DNA of 64,000 bases from Aliamphritea ceti (GTDB lineage: Bacteria; Pseudomonadota; Gammaproteobacteria; Pseudomonadales; Balneatricaceae), in the NCBI RefSeq assembly GCF_024347215.1, contig NZ_AP025282.1, positions 930,001 through 994,000 of the forward strand, written 5' to 3'. Shown in pieces: positions 48,114 to 56,819 of the stretch. The position numbers and the translations under genes are program-made. Under the pieces are notes generated by a model, which searched no databases, had not been told where the DNA came from, and saw only the letters and a list, made by a program, of their open reading frames with translations. Position 1 is the first letter of the stretch. Each line of letters begins with the position of its first letter.

Positions 48114-48223
48114 AGTAGCTCCGATAGAATTCTTTAGACTGTTCGATGGGATAATCAGGTCATTAGCAAATGCTCAGGACCTGATTTGATCAGTTAGTCG
48201 CCAGGCGACGAACCCGTCAATGA

Positions 48224-48439
48224 TTAGTACAGACGTACGCGACGCTGGTTTTCGCGCTGAACTTTTTTCAGGTGGCGCTTTACAGCAGCAGCAGCCTTAC
48301 GCTTACGAACGGAAGTTGGCTTCTCGTAAAATTCACGACGACGCACTTCAGCCAAAACACCTGCTTTTTCGCAAGAACGCTTGAAACGACGCAGAGCTAC
48401 GTCAAATGGCTCGTTTTCTTTAACTTTAACTGCTGGCAT
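48224..48439 (-). CDS. rpsU: 30S ribosomal protein S21
   Basis: Small-subunit protein of 71 aa, strongly basic. PAVKVKENEPFDVALRRFKRSCEKAG and EKPTSVRKRKAAAAVKRH match S21 of E. coli almost throughout. It is the first gene of the leftward macromolecular-synthesis run, with tsaD divergent at 280 bp. Confidence 0.98.
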   Translation of the reverse strand: MPAVKVKENEPFDVALRRFKRSCEKAGVLAEVRRREFYEKPTSVRKRKAAAAVKRHLKKVQRENQRRVRLY

Positions 48440-48718
48440 ATTTAATACCTTACCTTCCTTAAAAAATTTAATCTGATTAGTCTGAGTTTAGACTCAGCTG
48501 GCCAATAAGGGCGAACATTCTATTCTGATGCAATGGCACTGTAAAGGCTAAATGCGATGAAATCTTCTCTAAATTGAAGCATAATGGCGCCGCTTTTTCT
48601 GCCACTTGGGCAAAGTCCGCGGCATCTTACAGTAAAGTCCGCATAAGAGCAGGCTGAATTTGATATTTTTTAGTCTGAAAAGCATTTTTTTAGCATTTTT
48701 TAACTTGTGGAAGCCAGC

Positions 48719-49744
48719 ATGCGTGTATTGGGTATTGAAACTTCATGTGATGAAACCGGCGTAGCGATCTACGACACCGATAAAGGTTTATTAGGTGATG
48801 CGTTATACAGTCAGGTGGCAATGCATGCTGAATATGGTGGTGTCGTACCTGAACTGGCTTCCCGTGATCACGTCAGAAAGTTATTACCACTAGTGCGTGA
48901 GACTCTGCAGCAGGCAGACACAACCCCACAGCAGTTAGATGCTGTTGCCTATACTGCCGGCCCCGGGCTTATTGGTGCGTTGATGGTAGGTGCTGCTACA
49001 GGCAGAGCTATGGCTCTGGGCTGGGGTATTCCGGCGCTTGGTGTGCATCATATGGAAGGGCATTTGTTAGCGCCAATGTTAGAAGATACGCCTCCGGCGT
49101 TTCCGTTTGTGGCGTTATTGGTGTCCGGAGGGCACACTCAGCTCGTTCGGGTTGATGCGATTGGTGAATATAGTTTACTGGGTGAGTCATTAGATGATGC
49201 AGCCGGAGAAGCTTTTGATAAAGCTGCCAAGATGCTTGGACTAGCATATCCAGGTGGCCCGGAGGTTGCGCGGATGGCTGAACTGGGTGATCGCAGCCGT
49301 TTTCGGTTTCCGCGCCCTATGACTGATCGTCCTGGTTTAGATATGAGCTTTAGTGGATTAAAAACCTTCACACTTAACACCAGTAACAAGCTGCGGGTAG
49401 AAGGTGAGTTGTCTGAGCAGGATAAATATGATGTAGCTGCAGCGTTCGAAGAGGCTGTTGTTGAGACGCTGGCGATCAAGTGTCGTAGGGCATTACAACA
49501 AACAGGCTTTAAGCAATTAGTGATTGCCGGCGGTGTCAGTGCAAATCAACGTTTGCGTCGTAAACTGGGTGATATGGTAGCGAAAGAAAAAGCTGAGCTT
49601 TTTTATGCCCGGCCACGCTTTTGTACCGATAACGGAGCAATGATTGCTTTTGCGGGTGCTCAGCGTTTATTGGCTGGCCAGAAGAGTGATCTGACAATTT
49701 TAGCGCAGCCACGTTGGCCGCTGGATACATTGCCAGGGCTTTAA
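48719..49744 (+). CDS. tsaD: tRNA N6-threonylcarbamoyladenosine transferase TsaD
   Basis: Puts the threonylcarbamoyl group on A37 of ANN-decoding tRNAs, together with TsaB and TsaE. ATG 48719 (MRVLGIETSCDET) is the usual start; the GTG four codons earlier is rejected. The 341-aa product has the metal ligands in HMEGH, the nucleotide loops SGGHTQLV and AGGVSANQRLR, and MGVGAATG-like VGAATGRAM. Confidence 0.97.
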   Translation: MRVLGIETSCDETGVAIYDTDKGLLGDALYSQVAMHAEYGGVVPELASRDHVRKLLPLVRETLQQADTTPQQLDAVAYTAGPGLIGALMVGAATGRAMALGWGIPALGVHHMEGHLLAPMLEDTPPAFPFVALLVSGGHTQLVRVDAIGEYSLLGESLDDAAGEAFDKAAKMLGLAYPGGPEVARMAELGDRSRFRFPRPMTDRPGLDMSFSGLKTFTLNTSNKLRVEGELSEQDKYDVAAAFEEAVVETLAIKCRRALQQTGFKQLVIAGGVSANQRLRRKLGDMVAKEKAELFYARPRFCTDNGAMIAFAGAQRLLAGQKSDLTILAQPRWPLDTLPGL

Positions 49745-49760
49745 AACAGGCTTCCAGTAG

Positions 49761-50363
49761 TTATTTATAAGCGCTTATTCTTTTGAGAAACTGGCTGATA
49801 TTCTGATGATGACTGGCAAACAGGATGCAGGATATCAGTAAGCTTAGCGTTAGCCATTGAGGTACGAGTAGCCAGGTAAATAAAGGGGTTAGTAAGGCCA
49901 TGCCCAGTGCTGCAAGTGCTGATATTTTTAGCAGCCAGATTAGCAGCAACCAGCATGTTACCTGGGCCAGACCCAGCTGCCAGTCCAGAGCCAGGCAGGC
50001 GCCCACGGTAGTCGCGACGCCTTTGCCGCCTTTAAACTGCAGAAACACCGACCATATATGACCGCTAAGTACAGCGAGTACAGCGAGTGCCAGCCATAAA
50101 GGGGCAATAGCATTATCTTGCAGTATGAATTGTGCAACGCAGATTGCGATGAGTCCTTTGCACATGTCACCTGCCAGAGTTATTACTGCGGCCGCTTTAT
50201 TACCGACTCTTAATACATTAGTGGCGCCAGGATTACCGGAGCCTTTTTGACGGGGGTCGTTGATGTTCATATAACGGCAGACGATCACTGCCGTGGGAAT
50301 GGAACCCAGCAAATAGGCGGCCAGCAAAATTGCTATGTTGATGGCTGTATCAGGGCTGTTCAT
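49761..50363 (-). CDS. plsY: Glycerol-3-phosphate acyltransferase PlsY
   Basis: Inner-membrane enzyme that acylates glycerol-3-phosphate from acyl-phosphate, first step of phospholipid synthesis. The 200-aa protein has five or six membrane helices and the three PlsY motifs GSIPTAVIVCR, KGSGNPGATNVLRVG and HIWSVFLQFKGGKGVATTVG. It converges with tsaD (16 bp between stops). Confidence 0.97.
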   Translation of the reverse strand: MNSPDTAINIAILLAAYLLGSIPTAVIVCRYMNINDPRQKGSGNPGATNVLRVGNKAAAVITLAGDMCKGLIAICVAQFILQDNAIAPLWLALAVLAVLSGHIWSVFLQFKGGKGVATTVGACLALDWQLGLAQVTCWLLLIWLLKISALAALGMALLTPLFTWLLVPQWLTLSLLISCILFASHHQNISQFLKRISAYK

Positions 50364-50735
50364 GTTAGGAACCGATAGTCAGATCTAATCTTATATACCG
50401 CTAATTGTGTAAAGATACAAATGGGTAACGATTAGTTTTAGCTAAGTTTTCTGCTTTAAAGGTTTTTAAGTACAGGTTTTCCGTCGGCAATGAGGCGTTT
50501 TAAATAAAAAGCTGACGATGCCGGACCTGTAAAAAGTTACTTTGTTAATAAATAAATGCGTTTTGAATGTATAGGTTTAAGGCGGAAATAAGCAAGCTTC
50601 TGTCGGGCAGACGTAATAGACTGCCGGTATAACAGTATTGACATCCTGATGCGCTATGTTAAGTATCAGGTAATAGAATATGTGCTGCTTTGCAGTGCTT
50701 TTTAAATCGACTTATCAACAGGTTACAAAGTAGTA
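50364..50735 (+). other. Intergenic region before folB
   Basis: The 372-bp gap between divergent plsY and folB is AT-rich in its first half. TTGACA at 50638-50643 is a fair -35 but no good -10 stands at the right distance. No small gene or hairpin of note. Confidence 0.4.
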
Positions 50736-51092
50736 ATGGATATTGTTTATATTAAACAGCTGGAAATTGAAACGGTTATTGGTATCTATGACTGGGAACG
50801 TGAAATTCGTCAGCGCGTAGTGCTGGATATTGAAATGGGATCTGACATCTTGGCAGCGGCTGCTAGCGAAAATATTGATAATACACTGTGTTATAAGACA
50901 ATTTCAGAGCGTTTGATCGATTTTATTGCCAATAGCGAGTTTCAGCTGATTGAAACCATGGCTGAAGAAGTGACCAAAATTCTGATGAATGAGTTTGGTG
51001 TTCGCTGGGTTCGGCTGCAGTTAGGTAAGCCGGGAGCCGTTCCTGCGGCAGAAGATGTAGGCATTATCATTGAGCGTGGAGAACGTTTTTAA
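50736..51092 (+). CDS. folB: Dihydroneopterin aldolase
   Basis: Makes 6-hydroxymethyl-dihydropterin in folate synthesis. The 118-aa protein has IETVIGIYDWEREIRQRV, the catalytic-site NTLCYKTISERLIDFIANSEFQLIETMAEEV, and GAVPAAEDVGIIIERGERF, close to Pseudomonas FolB. Stop and folK start overlap (TAATG). Confidence 0.96.
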   Translation: MDIVYIKQLEIETVIGIYDWEREIRQRVVLDIEMGSDILAAAASENIDNTLCYKTISERLIDFIANSEFQLIETMAEEVTKILMNEFGVRWVRLQLGKPGAVPAAEDVGIIIERGERF

Positions 51093-51616
51093 TGGCAAAA
51101 GTATTCGTCAGTATCGGCAGTAATCAGGATCGTGAGCATAATATTTGCGGCGGGCTGGATGCATTAAACGCTACTTTCAGTGAACTGCGTTTGTCGCCGG
51201 TCTATGAAAGTGATGCTGTCGGTTTTGATGGTGCGCCGTTTTATAATCTCGTAGGTGAATTCTTAACTGAGCTTGAGCTGCCAGCGTTGAATGCTGTGCT
51301 TAAAGATATTGAAGATCAGCATGGACGTTGTCGTAAGAGTGACAGCCTGGGGCGTACACTGGATATCGATATTCTTACTTACGATAACCTGATAGGCGAT
51401 TTTTCCGGTATTCAGCTGCCGCGTGCTGAAGTGTTGATTAATGCTTTTGTTTTAAGGCCTTTAGCTGAGTTGGCGACGAAAGCACGCCATCCTGAGTCCG
51501 GAGAGACTTATCAGGATTTATGGCGCGATTTTGATAAAGAAAAACAGCCGTTAGTCGCGATAGACTTTAGCTGGCAAGATCAAAAGATTTCAGTTGCAGA
51601 AATAACAGCTGACTGA
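51092..51616 (+). CDS. folK: 2-amino-4-hydroxy-6-hydroxymethyldihydropteridine pyrophosphokinase
   Basis: Transfers pyrophosphate from ATP to hydroxymethyl-dihydropterin, the step after FolB. The 174-aa protein has VSIGSNQDRE, SPVYESDAVGFDGAPFYNLV, GRTLDIDILTYDN and LPRAEVLINAFVLRPLAELA. Translationally coupled to folB. Confidence 0.95.
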   Translation: MAKVFVSIGSNQDREHNICGGLDALNATFSELRLSPVYESDAVGFDGAPFYNLVGEFLTELELPALNAVLKDIEDQHGRCRKSDSLGRTLDIDILTYDNLIGDFSGIQLPRAEVLINAFVLRPLAELATKARHPESGETYQDLWRDFDKEKQPLVAIDFSWQDQKISVAEITAD

Positions 51617-51653
51617 TTATCAGGGAATATTCCGTTTATTAAGGAGTGACGCT

Positions 51654-52250
51654 TTGGAACTGACAACTATCATTAGCATTGTTGTGACTGTAATTATCAT
51701 AGGTTACATCATTGCTGTGTATAACAGTCTGGTGAGTCTGCGTAACCGGCATCAAAATGCTTTTTCACAAATTGATGTACAGTTAAAGCGTCGCTATGAC
51801 CTGATACCTAATCTGGTTGAAACCGCTAAAGGTTATCTTAAACATGAGCGTGAGACGCTGGAAGCAGTTATCAGTGCCCGTAATCAGGCGCGAGCAGGCC
51901 TGGAGAGTGCTATGGCCAGTGCACAGAGCGCTGGAGCGCTTCAGCAGTTAGGTGTTGCTGAATCTGGTTTACAGGCGGCTATGGGCAAGTTTAATCTGGT
52001 TGTTGAGGATTACCCCGAATTGAAAGCTGATGCTCAGATGCAGCAGCTGAGTGAAGAATTAACCTCAACAGAAAATCGTGTTGCGTTTGCCCGTCAGGGA
52101 TTTAACGATGCGGTTATTGAATATAATGAATATAAGCAAAGCTTTCCGCCGATTTTATTAGCCGGCGTTTTTGGACATAAAGCGGATGCCAGCCTGTTGG
52201 AAATGGCTGACAGAGAGCAAATCCAGCAAGCGCCATCGGTCAGTTTCTGA
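51654..52250 (+). CDS. LemA family protein
   Basis: Membrane-anchored helical protein of 198 aa. It starts with TTG at 51654, fixed by AAGGAG at 51641-51646; no in-frame ATG precedes it. One N-terminal membrane helix is followed by the LemA helical core with YNSLVSLRNRHQNAFSQIDVQLKRRYDLIPNLVETAKGY and SENRVAFARQGFNDAV-like wording. LemA proteins are often coupled with M48 proteases, as here; function is not firmly known. The pair sits between folK and cca, splitting an otherwise conserved housekeeping block. Confidence 0.9.
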   Translation: MELTTIISIVVTVIIIGYIIAVYNSLVSLRNRHQNAFSQIDVQLKRRYDLIPNLVETAKGYLKHERETLEAVISARNQARAGLESAMASAQSAGALQQLGVAESGLQAAMGKFNLVVEDYPELKADAQMQQLSEELTSTENRVAFARQGFNDAVIEYNEYKQSFPPILLAGVFGHKADASLLEMADREQIQQAPSVSF

Positions 52251-52262
52251 TACTGATCTGAG

Positions 52263-54164
52263 ATGAATTTTTATGAAGCGCAGGCACAAGCCAGTAAGCG
52301 AAGTTATTGGCTGATTTTCCTGTTTGCCTGCGTTACTTTCCTGTTAATCGGTTTAACTACTCTCTTTGTTATCACCTGGCTATGGTTTGATGACGGCGGT
52401 TATTACGACCCTCAAATTAACTTGTTAGATTCCTTTACTTATGAACGGCTGGGCTGGGTTGCCGGGGGGATTTGTGCAGGGTTATTGGTAACAGCTCTGT
52501 TGAAATGGCTGGAAGTTTCCAGGGGTGGCGCTGCTATTGCTGAATCTATGGGGGCTTCTCCTGTTTTAACCGAAACTGATAATTTACTGGAGCGGCGTTT
52601 GTTGAACGTTGTTGCTGAGATGTCGATAGCAGCGGGCGTGCCTGTGCCACCTGTATATATCATGCAGGAAGAGAGAGGTATTAATGCTTTTGCTGCCGGG
52701 TTAAAGATTACGGATGCTGTTATCTGTGTCAGCCAGGGGGCACTTGATCATTTGGACCGTGATGAATTACAGGGTGTGGTGGCCCATGAAATGAGCCATA
52801 TATTCAATGGTGATATGCGCCTGAATATACGCTTGCTTGTTGTTCTGCATGGGCTGATGTGTATTGGTGAAATAGGCAGAGACCTGCTTTTTAGCCGTAC
52901 CTCTGGCAGAAGTAAACCCATAGGCTTAGGGCTATTTTTGATAGGTTGGATAGGTACTTTGGGCGGCAGTCTGATTAAGTCTGCTGTGGGCCGTCAGCGA
53001 GAGTATTTAGCCGATGCTGCTGCTGTTAAGTTTACCCGTAATCCGGCCGGTATTGCCGGGGCATTAAAAGCGATAGGCAGTATTAAAGCCAGTAGCCGTA
53101 TCAACAGTAGGGGTGGCCATGAAGCCAGTCATTTTTTCTTTGCCAGTATTGAAGGGCTTGCCGCGGTCTGGATGGCGACTCATCCACCGTTGAGGAAACG
53201 GATTCTGGCCATAGAGCCCGGTTGGGATGGGCGTTTCTCTGAAGTGCGCTGGCAACAGGCTGTGAGCGATGCGAATACGTATAAACAGGAAGAGTCATCT
53301 GGGGATGATCGTAAAGAGGCAAAGCTGGAGTTTGTTGCCAATCTTGTTTTTGGCGGGCCGCTATTTGGATTGGTAAGTATTGATGACATCGAATATGTCA
53401 GGGCAGAAGAGCTGCCTGAGGAGCTTTATGATAGCGCTCAGGATAGCGTTGCATGCCGAGCTATAATGTTGTCCTTGCTATTGTCTGCAGACAAGGCGCT
53501 TCGTAATAAGCAGTACCAGATGATTGTCAGTTGTGATTCTGTTTTAGCAGAGTTGGTGCGCGTACTTGAGAATAAGACCAAAGGGTTATCCCGCGGCGCT
53601 TATCTTCCCTGGGTGTTACTTGCAATGCCAGCATTAAAACAGCAGTCGGCTAAGCAATATCGGGTATATAAACGTTTGTTAATGCAGTTAATCCATGCGG
53701 ATCAGAGAATTGATTTATTTGAATGGTGTTTATATAAATTACTGAGCCATTACTGCGATGGTCATTTTGGTATTGGCAGTCAAAGAAAGGCCGCTGTCTA
53801 CTCTGTTGATGAGCGAATGCATGCTTTTCAGCGGGTTGCATCGATGCTTGTGTGGCATGGCAGAGATTCTTGCAGTACAGATGAAGAGCTGGCGCGGAAC
53901 TTTAATCTGGCGACTAATACGGCAGGGTTTTATAACAGTGCTTTGCTAAGTCAGAAGCAGTGCGAAGAAGAACCGCTCAGTTTATTCAGTGAAGCAGTCG
54001 GTATATTGGCTGCGGCTGAGCCTTTGCTGAAAGCTCGCTACCTGAAAGGATTAGTTCGCTGCGCACAAAAGGATGGCCGGATATCTATTGTTGAACGAGA
54101 GCTGTTAACCGCTGTTGCTGCGGTGATGGAAAGTCCGCTGATAGGATTGGATGCTGATCTGTAA
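52263..54164 (+). CDS. M48-family membrane metalloprotease (HtpX-like) with long C-terminal part
   Basis: Predicted inner-membrane zinc protease of 633 aa. Two N-terminal helices (about 15-42 and 62-85) precede the protease core; the zinc site is VVAHEMSHIFNGD (about 173-185) with the third ligand in REYLADAAAVKFTRNP. After the peptidase domain (to about 320) comes some 300 residues of helical, TerB-like sequence ending in RCAQKDGRISIVERELLTAVA, not present in plain HtpX. It follows lemA by 12 bp, so both probably form one complex for membrane-protein quality control; the role is inferred. Confidence 0.85.
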   Translation: MNFYEAQAQASKRSYWLIFLFACVTFLLIGLTTLFVITWLWFDDGGYYDPQINLLDSFTYERLGWVAGGICAGLLVTALLKWLEVSRGGAAIAESMGASPVLTETDNLLERRLLNVVAEMSIAAGVPVPPVYIMQEERGINAFAAGLKITDAVICVSQGALDHLDRDELQGVVAHEMSHIFNGDMRLNIRLLVVLHGLMCIGEIGRDLLFSRTSGRSKPIGLGLFLIGWIGTLGGSLIKSAVGRQREYLADAAAVKFTRNPAGIAGALKAIGSIKASSRINSRGGHEASHFFFASIEGLAAVWMATHPPLRKRILAIEPGWDGRFSEVRWQQAVSDANTYKQEESSGDDRKEAKLEFVANLVFGGPLFGLVSIDDIEYVRAEELPEELYDSAQDSVACRAIMLSLLLSADKALRNKQYQMIVSCDSVLAELVRVLENKTKGLSRGAYLPWVLLAMPALKQQSAKQYRVYKRLLMQLIHADQRIDLFEWCLYKLLSHYCDGHFGIGSQRKAAVYSVDERMHAFQRVASMLVWHGRDSCSTDEELARNFNLATNTAGFYNSALLSQKQCEEEPLSLFSEAVGILAAAEPLLKARYLKGLVRCAQKDGRISIVERELLTAVAAVMESPLIGLDADL

Positions 54165-54173
54165 CAGTCAAAA

Positions 54174-55265
54174 CTAGGCGTCTGAATGGTGTCGGCAAAC
54201 TTCCAGTTGTCTGGCTCTTATTGCTTCGCCTAAAGCTTTGCCTTTAAAACCTTCAGCCATTATTTTTTTGGGTTTAATGCTTGCCAACTGTGTTAATAAT
54301 TCAGGGAGTTTTTGGTCGGCGATCAATTCCGGTGCCGCGTTAAGAATCCTGCACGCTTCAAAAATCGCTGAGAGCTTTTCAGGCCTTCTCATCAGGTCAA
54401 GATCCAGAATTAATTGCAGTTTCTGTTGTGCGGACAGTTGCGGATAACTAATGATATCTGCTGCTCCACGGAATACCTGCAAGGCTAAATCCCTGAATGT
54501 GTTCGGCAGTCTCTGACGTATACTAAAGGCTTTTATTGATTCGGCACTACCAGCACACTTAAGTAATAGTAATGCGCAGCGAACTTCAGCTGAAGCGTTA
54601 GCGTTTAACAGTGTTAACTGTGCAGGTTGAATGTTTAATTCGGGGAAAAGCTTACTGTTAGCGTGACTGTCTTCAAGTACCTGAATAAAGGTTTGTGGCG
54701 TTTGTTCACCCAGGGCCCGTTGCATTTCCTGCCAGACTCTTTCAGGGGTGAGAAAGCTGAGTTCATCGCTGTTTGCCAGCTGTTGCATCAGGGTCAGTGT
54801 TTCAGGTGCAAGTGTAAAGCCCAGGTGCGCGTAACGGGCCGCAAATCGTGCAACGCGTAAGACTCTGAGTGGGTCTTCAGCGAAAGCGGGGGATACGTGA
54901 CGCAGAATGCGCTGCTGTAAATCCTGCTGGCCATGAAAAGGATCGATGATCTTGCCGTTAGAGTCTTCGGCCATGGCATTAATGGTTAAGTCTCGTCGCA
55001 GTAAATCTTCTTCTAGTGTGACATCCTTGCTGGCGTGGTATTGAAAGCCTGTATAACCTTTGCCTGACTTTCGTTCTGTACGCGCCAGGGCGTATTCTTC
55101 ACCGGTGTCCTTGTGGATAAATACCGGAAAGTCCTGACCTACCTGGCTAAAGCCTTTTTGTAGCATGATGTCTGCAGATGCACCCACAACGACCCAGTCA
55201 CGATCGTAAATCGGGTAACCAAGGAGTTTATCGCGGACGGCGCCACCTACCAGATAGATTTGCAT
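54174..55265 (-). CDS. cca: CCA-adding tRNA nucleotidyltransferase without HD domain
   Basis: Adds or repairs the CCA end of tRNAs. The start at 55265 (MQIYLVGGAVRDKLLG) is the family start, giving 363 aa. The head domain has GGAVRD, the catalytic DRDWVVVG, ARTERKSGKGYTGF, RRDLTINAMAED and EDPLRVLRVARFAAR. E. coli-type enzymes carry a C-terminal HD phosphohydrolase; the HD residues (HxxxDTG..LLHDLGK) are not found here and the protein is about 50 residues shorter, so only nucleotidyltransfer is expected. It begins 2 bp after the glpE stop. Confidence 0.93.
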   Translation of the reverse strand: MQIYLVGGAVRDKLLGYPIYDRDWVVVGASADIMLQKGFSQVGQDFPVFIHKDTGEEYALARTERKSGKGYTGFQYHASKDVTLEEDLLRRDLTINAMAEDSNGKIIDPFHGQQDLQQRILRHVSPAFAEDPLRVLRVARFAARYAHLGFTLAPETLTLMQQLANSDELSFLTPERVWQEMQRALGEQTPQTFIQVLEDSHANSKLFPELNIQPAQLTLLNANASAEVRCALLLLKCAGSAESIKAFSIRQRLPNTFRDLALQVFRGAADIISYPQLSAQQKLQLILDLDLMRRPEKLSAIFEACRILNAAPELIADQKLPELLTQLASIKPKKIMAEGFKGKALGEAIRARQLEVCRHHSDA

Positions 55266-55267
55266 GC

Positions 55268-55594
55268 TTATGTTTGCGGTGCGCTGCACATTTCCGGTTT
55301 GTTAGCCTGCCAGAGCTGATAGCCGCCATCCAGGCTGTATACCTGATCAAAACCCTGAGTAATGAGTAATTGTGCTGCAGACTGGCTGCTGTGGCCATGG
55401 TAACAGCAGACAATGACCGGCTGGTCCATATCCGCTTCAGCAATAAAGCTGTGTAGGTTTTCGTTGCTAAGGCGGCTGGCGTTCTGAATGTGTCCTGCTT
55501 CAAAGCTTTGCGGGTCACGAATGTCGACAATCGTTGCGCCGTCTTCAATCAGGGCAACGGCCTGTTCAATATTGATACACTGATAGGTGTCCAT
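55268..55594 (-). CDS. glpE: Thiosulfate sulfurtransferase GlpE (single rhodanese domain)
   Basis: Cytoplasmic rhodanese of 108 aa. The ATG at 55594 (MDTYQCINIEQA) follows AGGAG in the end of apaH and matches the E. coli GlpE start; the longer frame is rejected. VDIRDPQSFEAGHIQ and the active-site loop CCYHGHSSQSAAQ with YSLDGGYQLWQ are clear. Glued between apaH and cca in a tight operon. Confidence 0.94.
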   Translation of the reverse strand: MDTYQCINIEQAVALIEDGATIVDIRDPQSFEAGHIQNASRLSNENLHSFIAEADMDQPVIVCCYHGHSSQSAAQLLITQGFDQVYSLDGGYQLWQANKPEMCSAPQT

Positions 55595-55598
55595 AGAT

Positions 55599-56417
55599 TT
55601 ACTCCTGTTGTTTCCGGCTTGGAACGCAGAATAGTTGCTGGTCTTCCAAACGCATAGCTGTAAGGGTATTACCCCAGACGCAACCTGTATCGAGTGCAAA
55701 TACGTTGTGATGGTCAGCTTTGCCTTCTAGTGCTGCCCAGTGACCAAATATGATACGGTGCTTGTCTATGGTTTTACCCGGATGTTCAAACCAGGGTAGA
55801 AAACCTTCAGGCTGACAGCTAAGAGAACCTTTGGCTATGAAGTCGAGCTTGCCTTTATCACTGCAAAACCGCATTCGCGTAAAGTAGTTAGTAATCATAC
55901 GAATGCGTTCCCAACCCTGGATTGATTTTTTCCAGCGGTCGGGTTTGTTGCCATACATATTACGGAAGAACTCGATAGCCAGGGTGCTCTTCAGTATCTG
56001 CTCAACTTCAAGAGCGTAGCTTCGGGCCTTTTTTAACGACCAGTTAGGTGGAATTCCCGCGTGGACCATTGTGTATTCCAGTTCAGCATCATGGATTAAC
56101 AGAGGCTGTTGGCGTAGCCAGTCCATTAGTTCATTACGGTCTGGTGCATTGAGTATTTCATCAAAGGTATCGCTACGGCGCTGCGTAGTCGTGCCATAGT
56201 GGATCGCTAATAAATGCAGGTCATGATTGCCGAGTACAATCTTAGCTCTGTTACCAAGTGTTTTAAGAAAACGTAATGTTTCTAGTGACTTAGGGCCACG
56301 GTTTACTAAGTCACCGGCGATCCATAACTGATCATCATTGCCGAAGTTAATGACTTCTAACAGTTCCGTCAGTTCATCGAAACAGCCCTGGATATCACCA
56401 ATTGCGTAGTTGGTCAT
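55599..56417 (-). CDS. apaH: Bis(5'-nucleosyl)-tetraphosphatase, symmetrical
   Basis: Cleaves Ap4A to two ADP and removes Np4 caps from RNA. The 272-aa phosphoprotein-phosphatase-fold protein has GDIQGCFDEL, GDLVNRGPKSLE, LGNHDLHLLA and FGHWAALEG, the expected metal and phosphate ligands. It follows apaG by 11 bp. Confidence 0.97.
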   Translation of the reverse strand: MTNYAIGDIQGCFDELTELLEVINFGNDDQLWIAGDLVNRGPKSLETLRFLKTLGNRAKIVLGNHDLHLLAIHYGTTTQRRSDTFDEILNAPDRNELMDWLRQQPLLIHDAELEYTMVHAGIPPNWSLKKARSYALEVEQILKSTLAIEFFRNMYGNKPDRWKKSIQGWERIRMITNYFTRMRFCSDKGKLDFIAKGSLSCQPEGFLPWFEHPGKTIDKHRIIFGHWAALEGKADHHNVFALDTGCVWGNTLTAMRLEDQQLFCVPSRKQQE

Positions 56418-56428
56418 AGCAGTACTTA

Positions 56429-56815
56429 TCAGTGGAGAGCGTTTGGCTGTGCCAGAGTGAAGGGCGCAATTTCGGCATTAAACGTCTGACCGTCTTCTGC
56501 CTTCATTTCATAATGCCCCTGCATGCTGCCAACGTTAGTCGCTAATACTGTGCCGCTGGTATAACTGTAGCTTTCAGTTGGATCAATGACTGGCTGTTCA
56601 CCGACAACACCTTCGCCTTTAACTTCCTGAACCTGTTCGTCCCCGTCAACAATTAACCAGCGGCGATTAAGCAGCTGAACCGGCTGAGTCGCATGGTTGG
56701 TGATTGTAATATGGTAGGAAAAGACAAAGCGCTTTTTATCAGGATCAGATTGCTCCGGAAGATAAGATGTCTCAACGTTGATAGCGATACTTTCTTGTTC
56801 TAATGCGGCAATCAT
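56429..56815 (-). CDS. apaG: ApaG protein
   Basis: Small fibronectin-III-like protein of 128 aa, often coupled with ApaH; its exact role is unknown. The start at 56815 (MIAALEQESIAINVETSYLPEQS) lies 4 bp after the rsmA stop and gives the family length; the frame extending to 56926 runs through the end of rsmA and is rejected. FVFSYHITITNHATQPVQLLNRRWLI and SYTSGTVLATNVGSMQGHYEM are typical. Confidence 0.95.
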   Translation of the reverse strand: MIAALEQESIAINVETSYLPEQSDPDKKRFVFSYHITITNHATQPVQLLNRRWLIVDGDEQVQEVKGEGVVGEQPVIDPTESYSYTSGTVLATNVGSMQGHYEMKAEDGQTFNAEIAPFTLAQPNALH

Positions 56816-56819
56816 CTGC

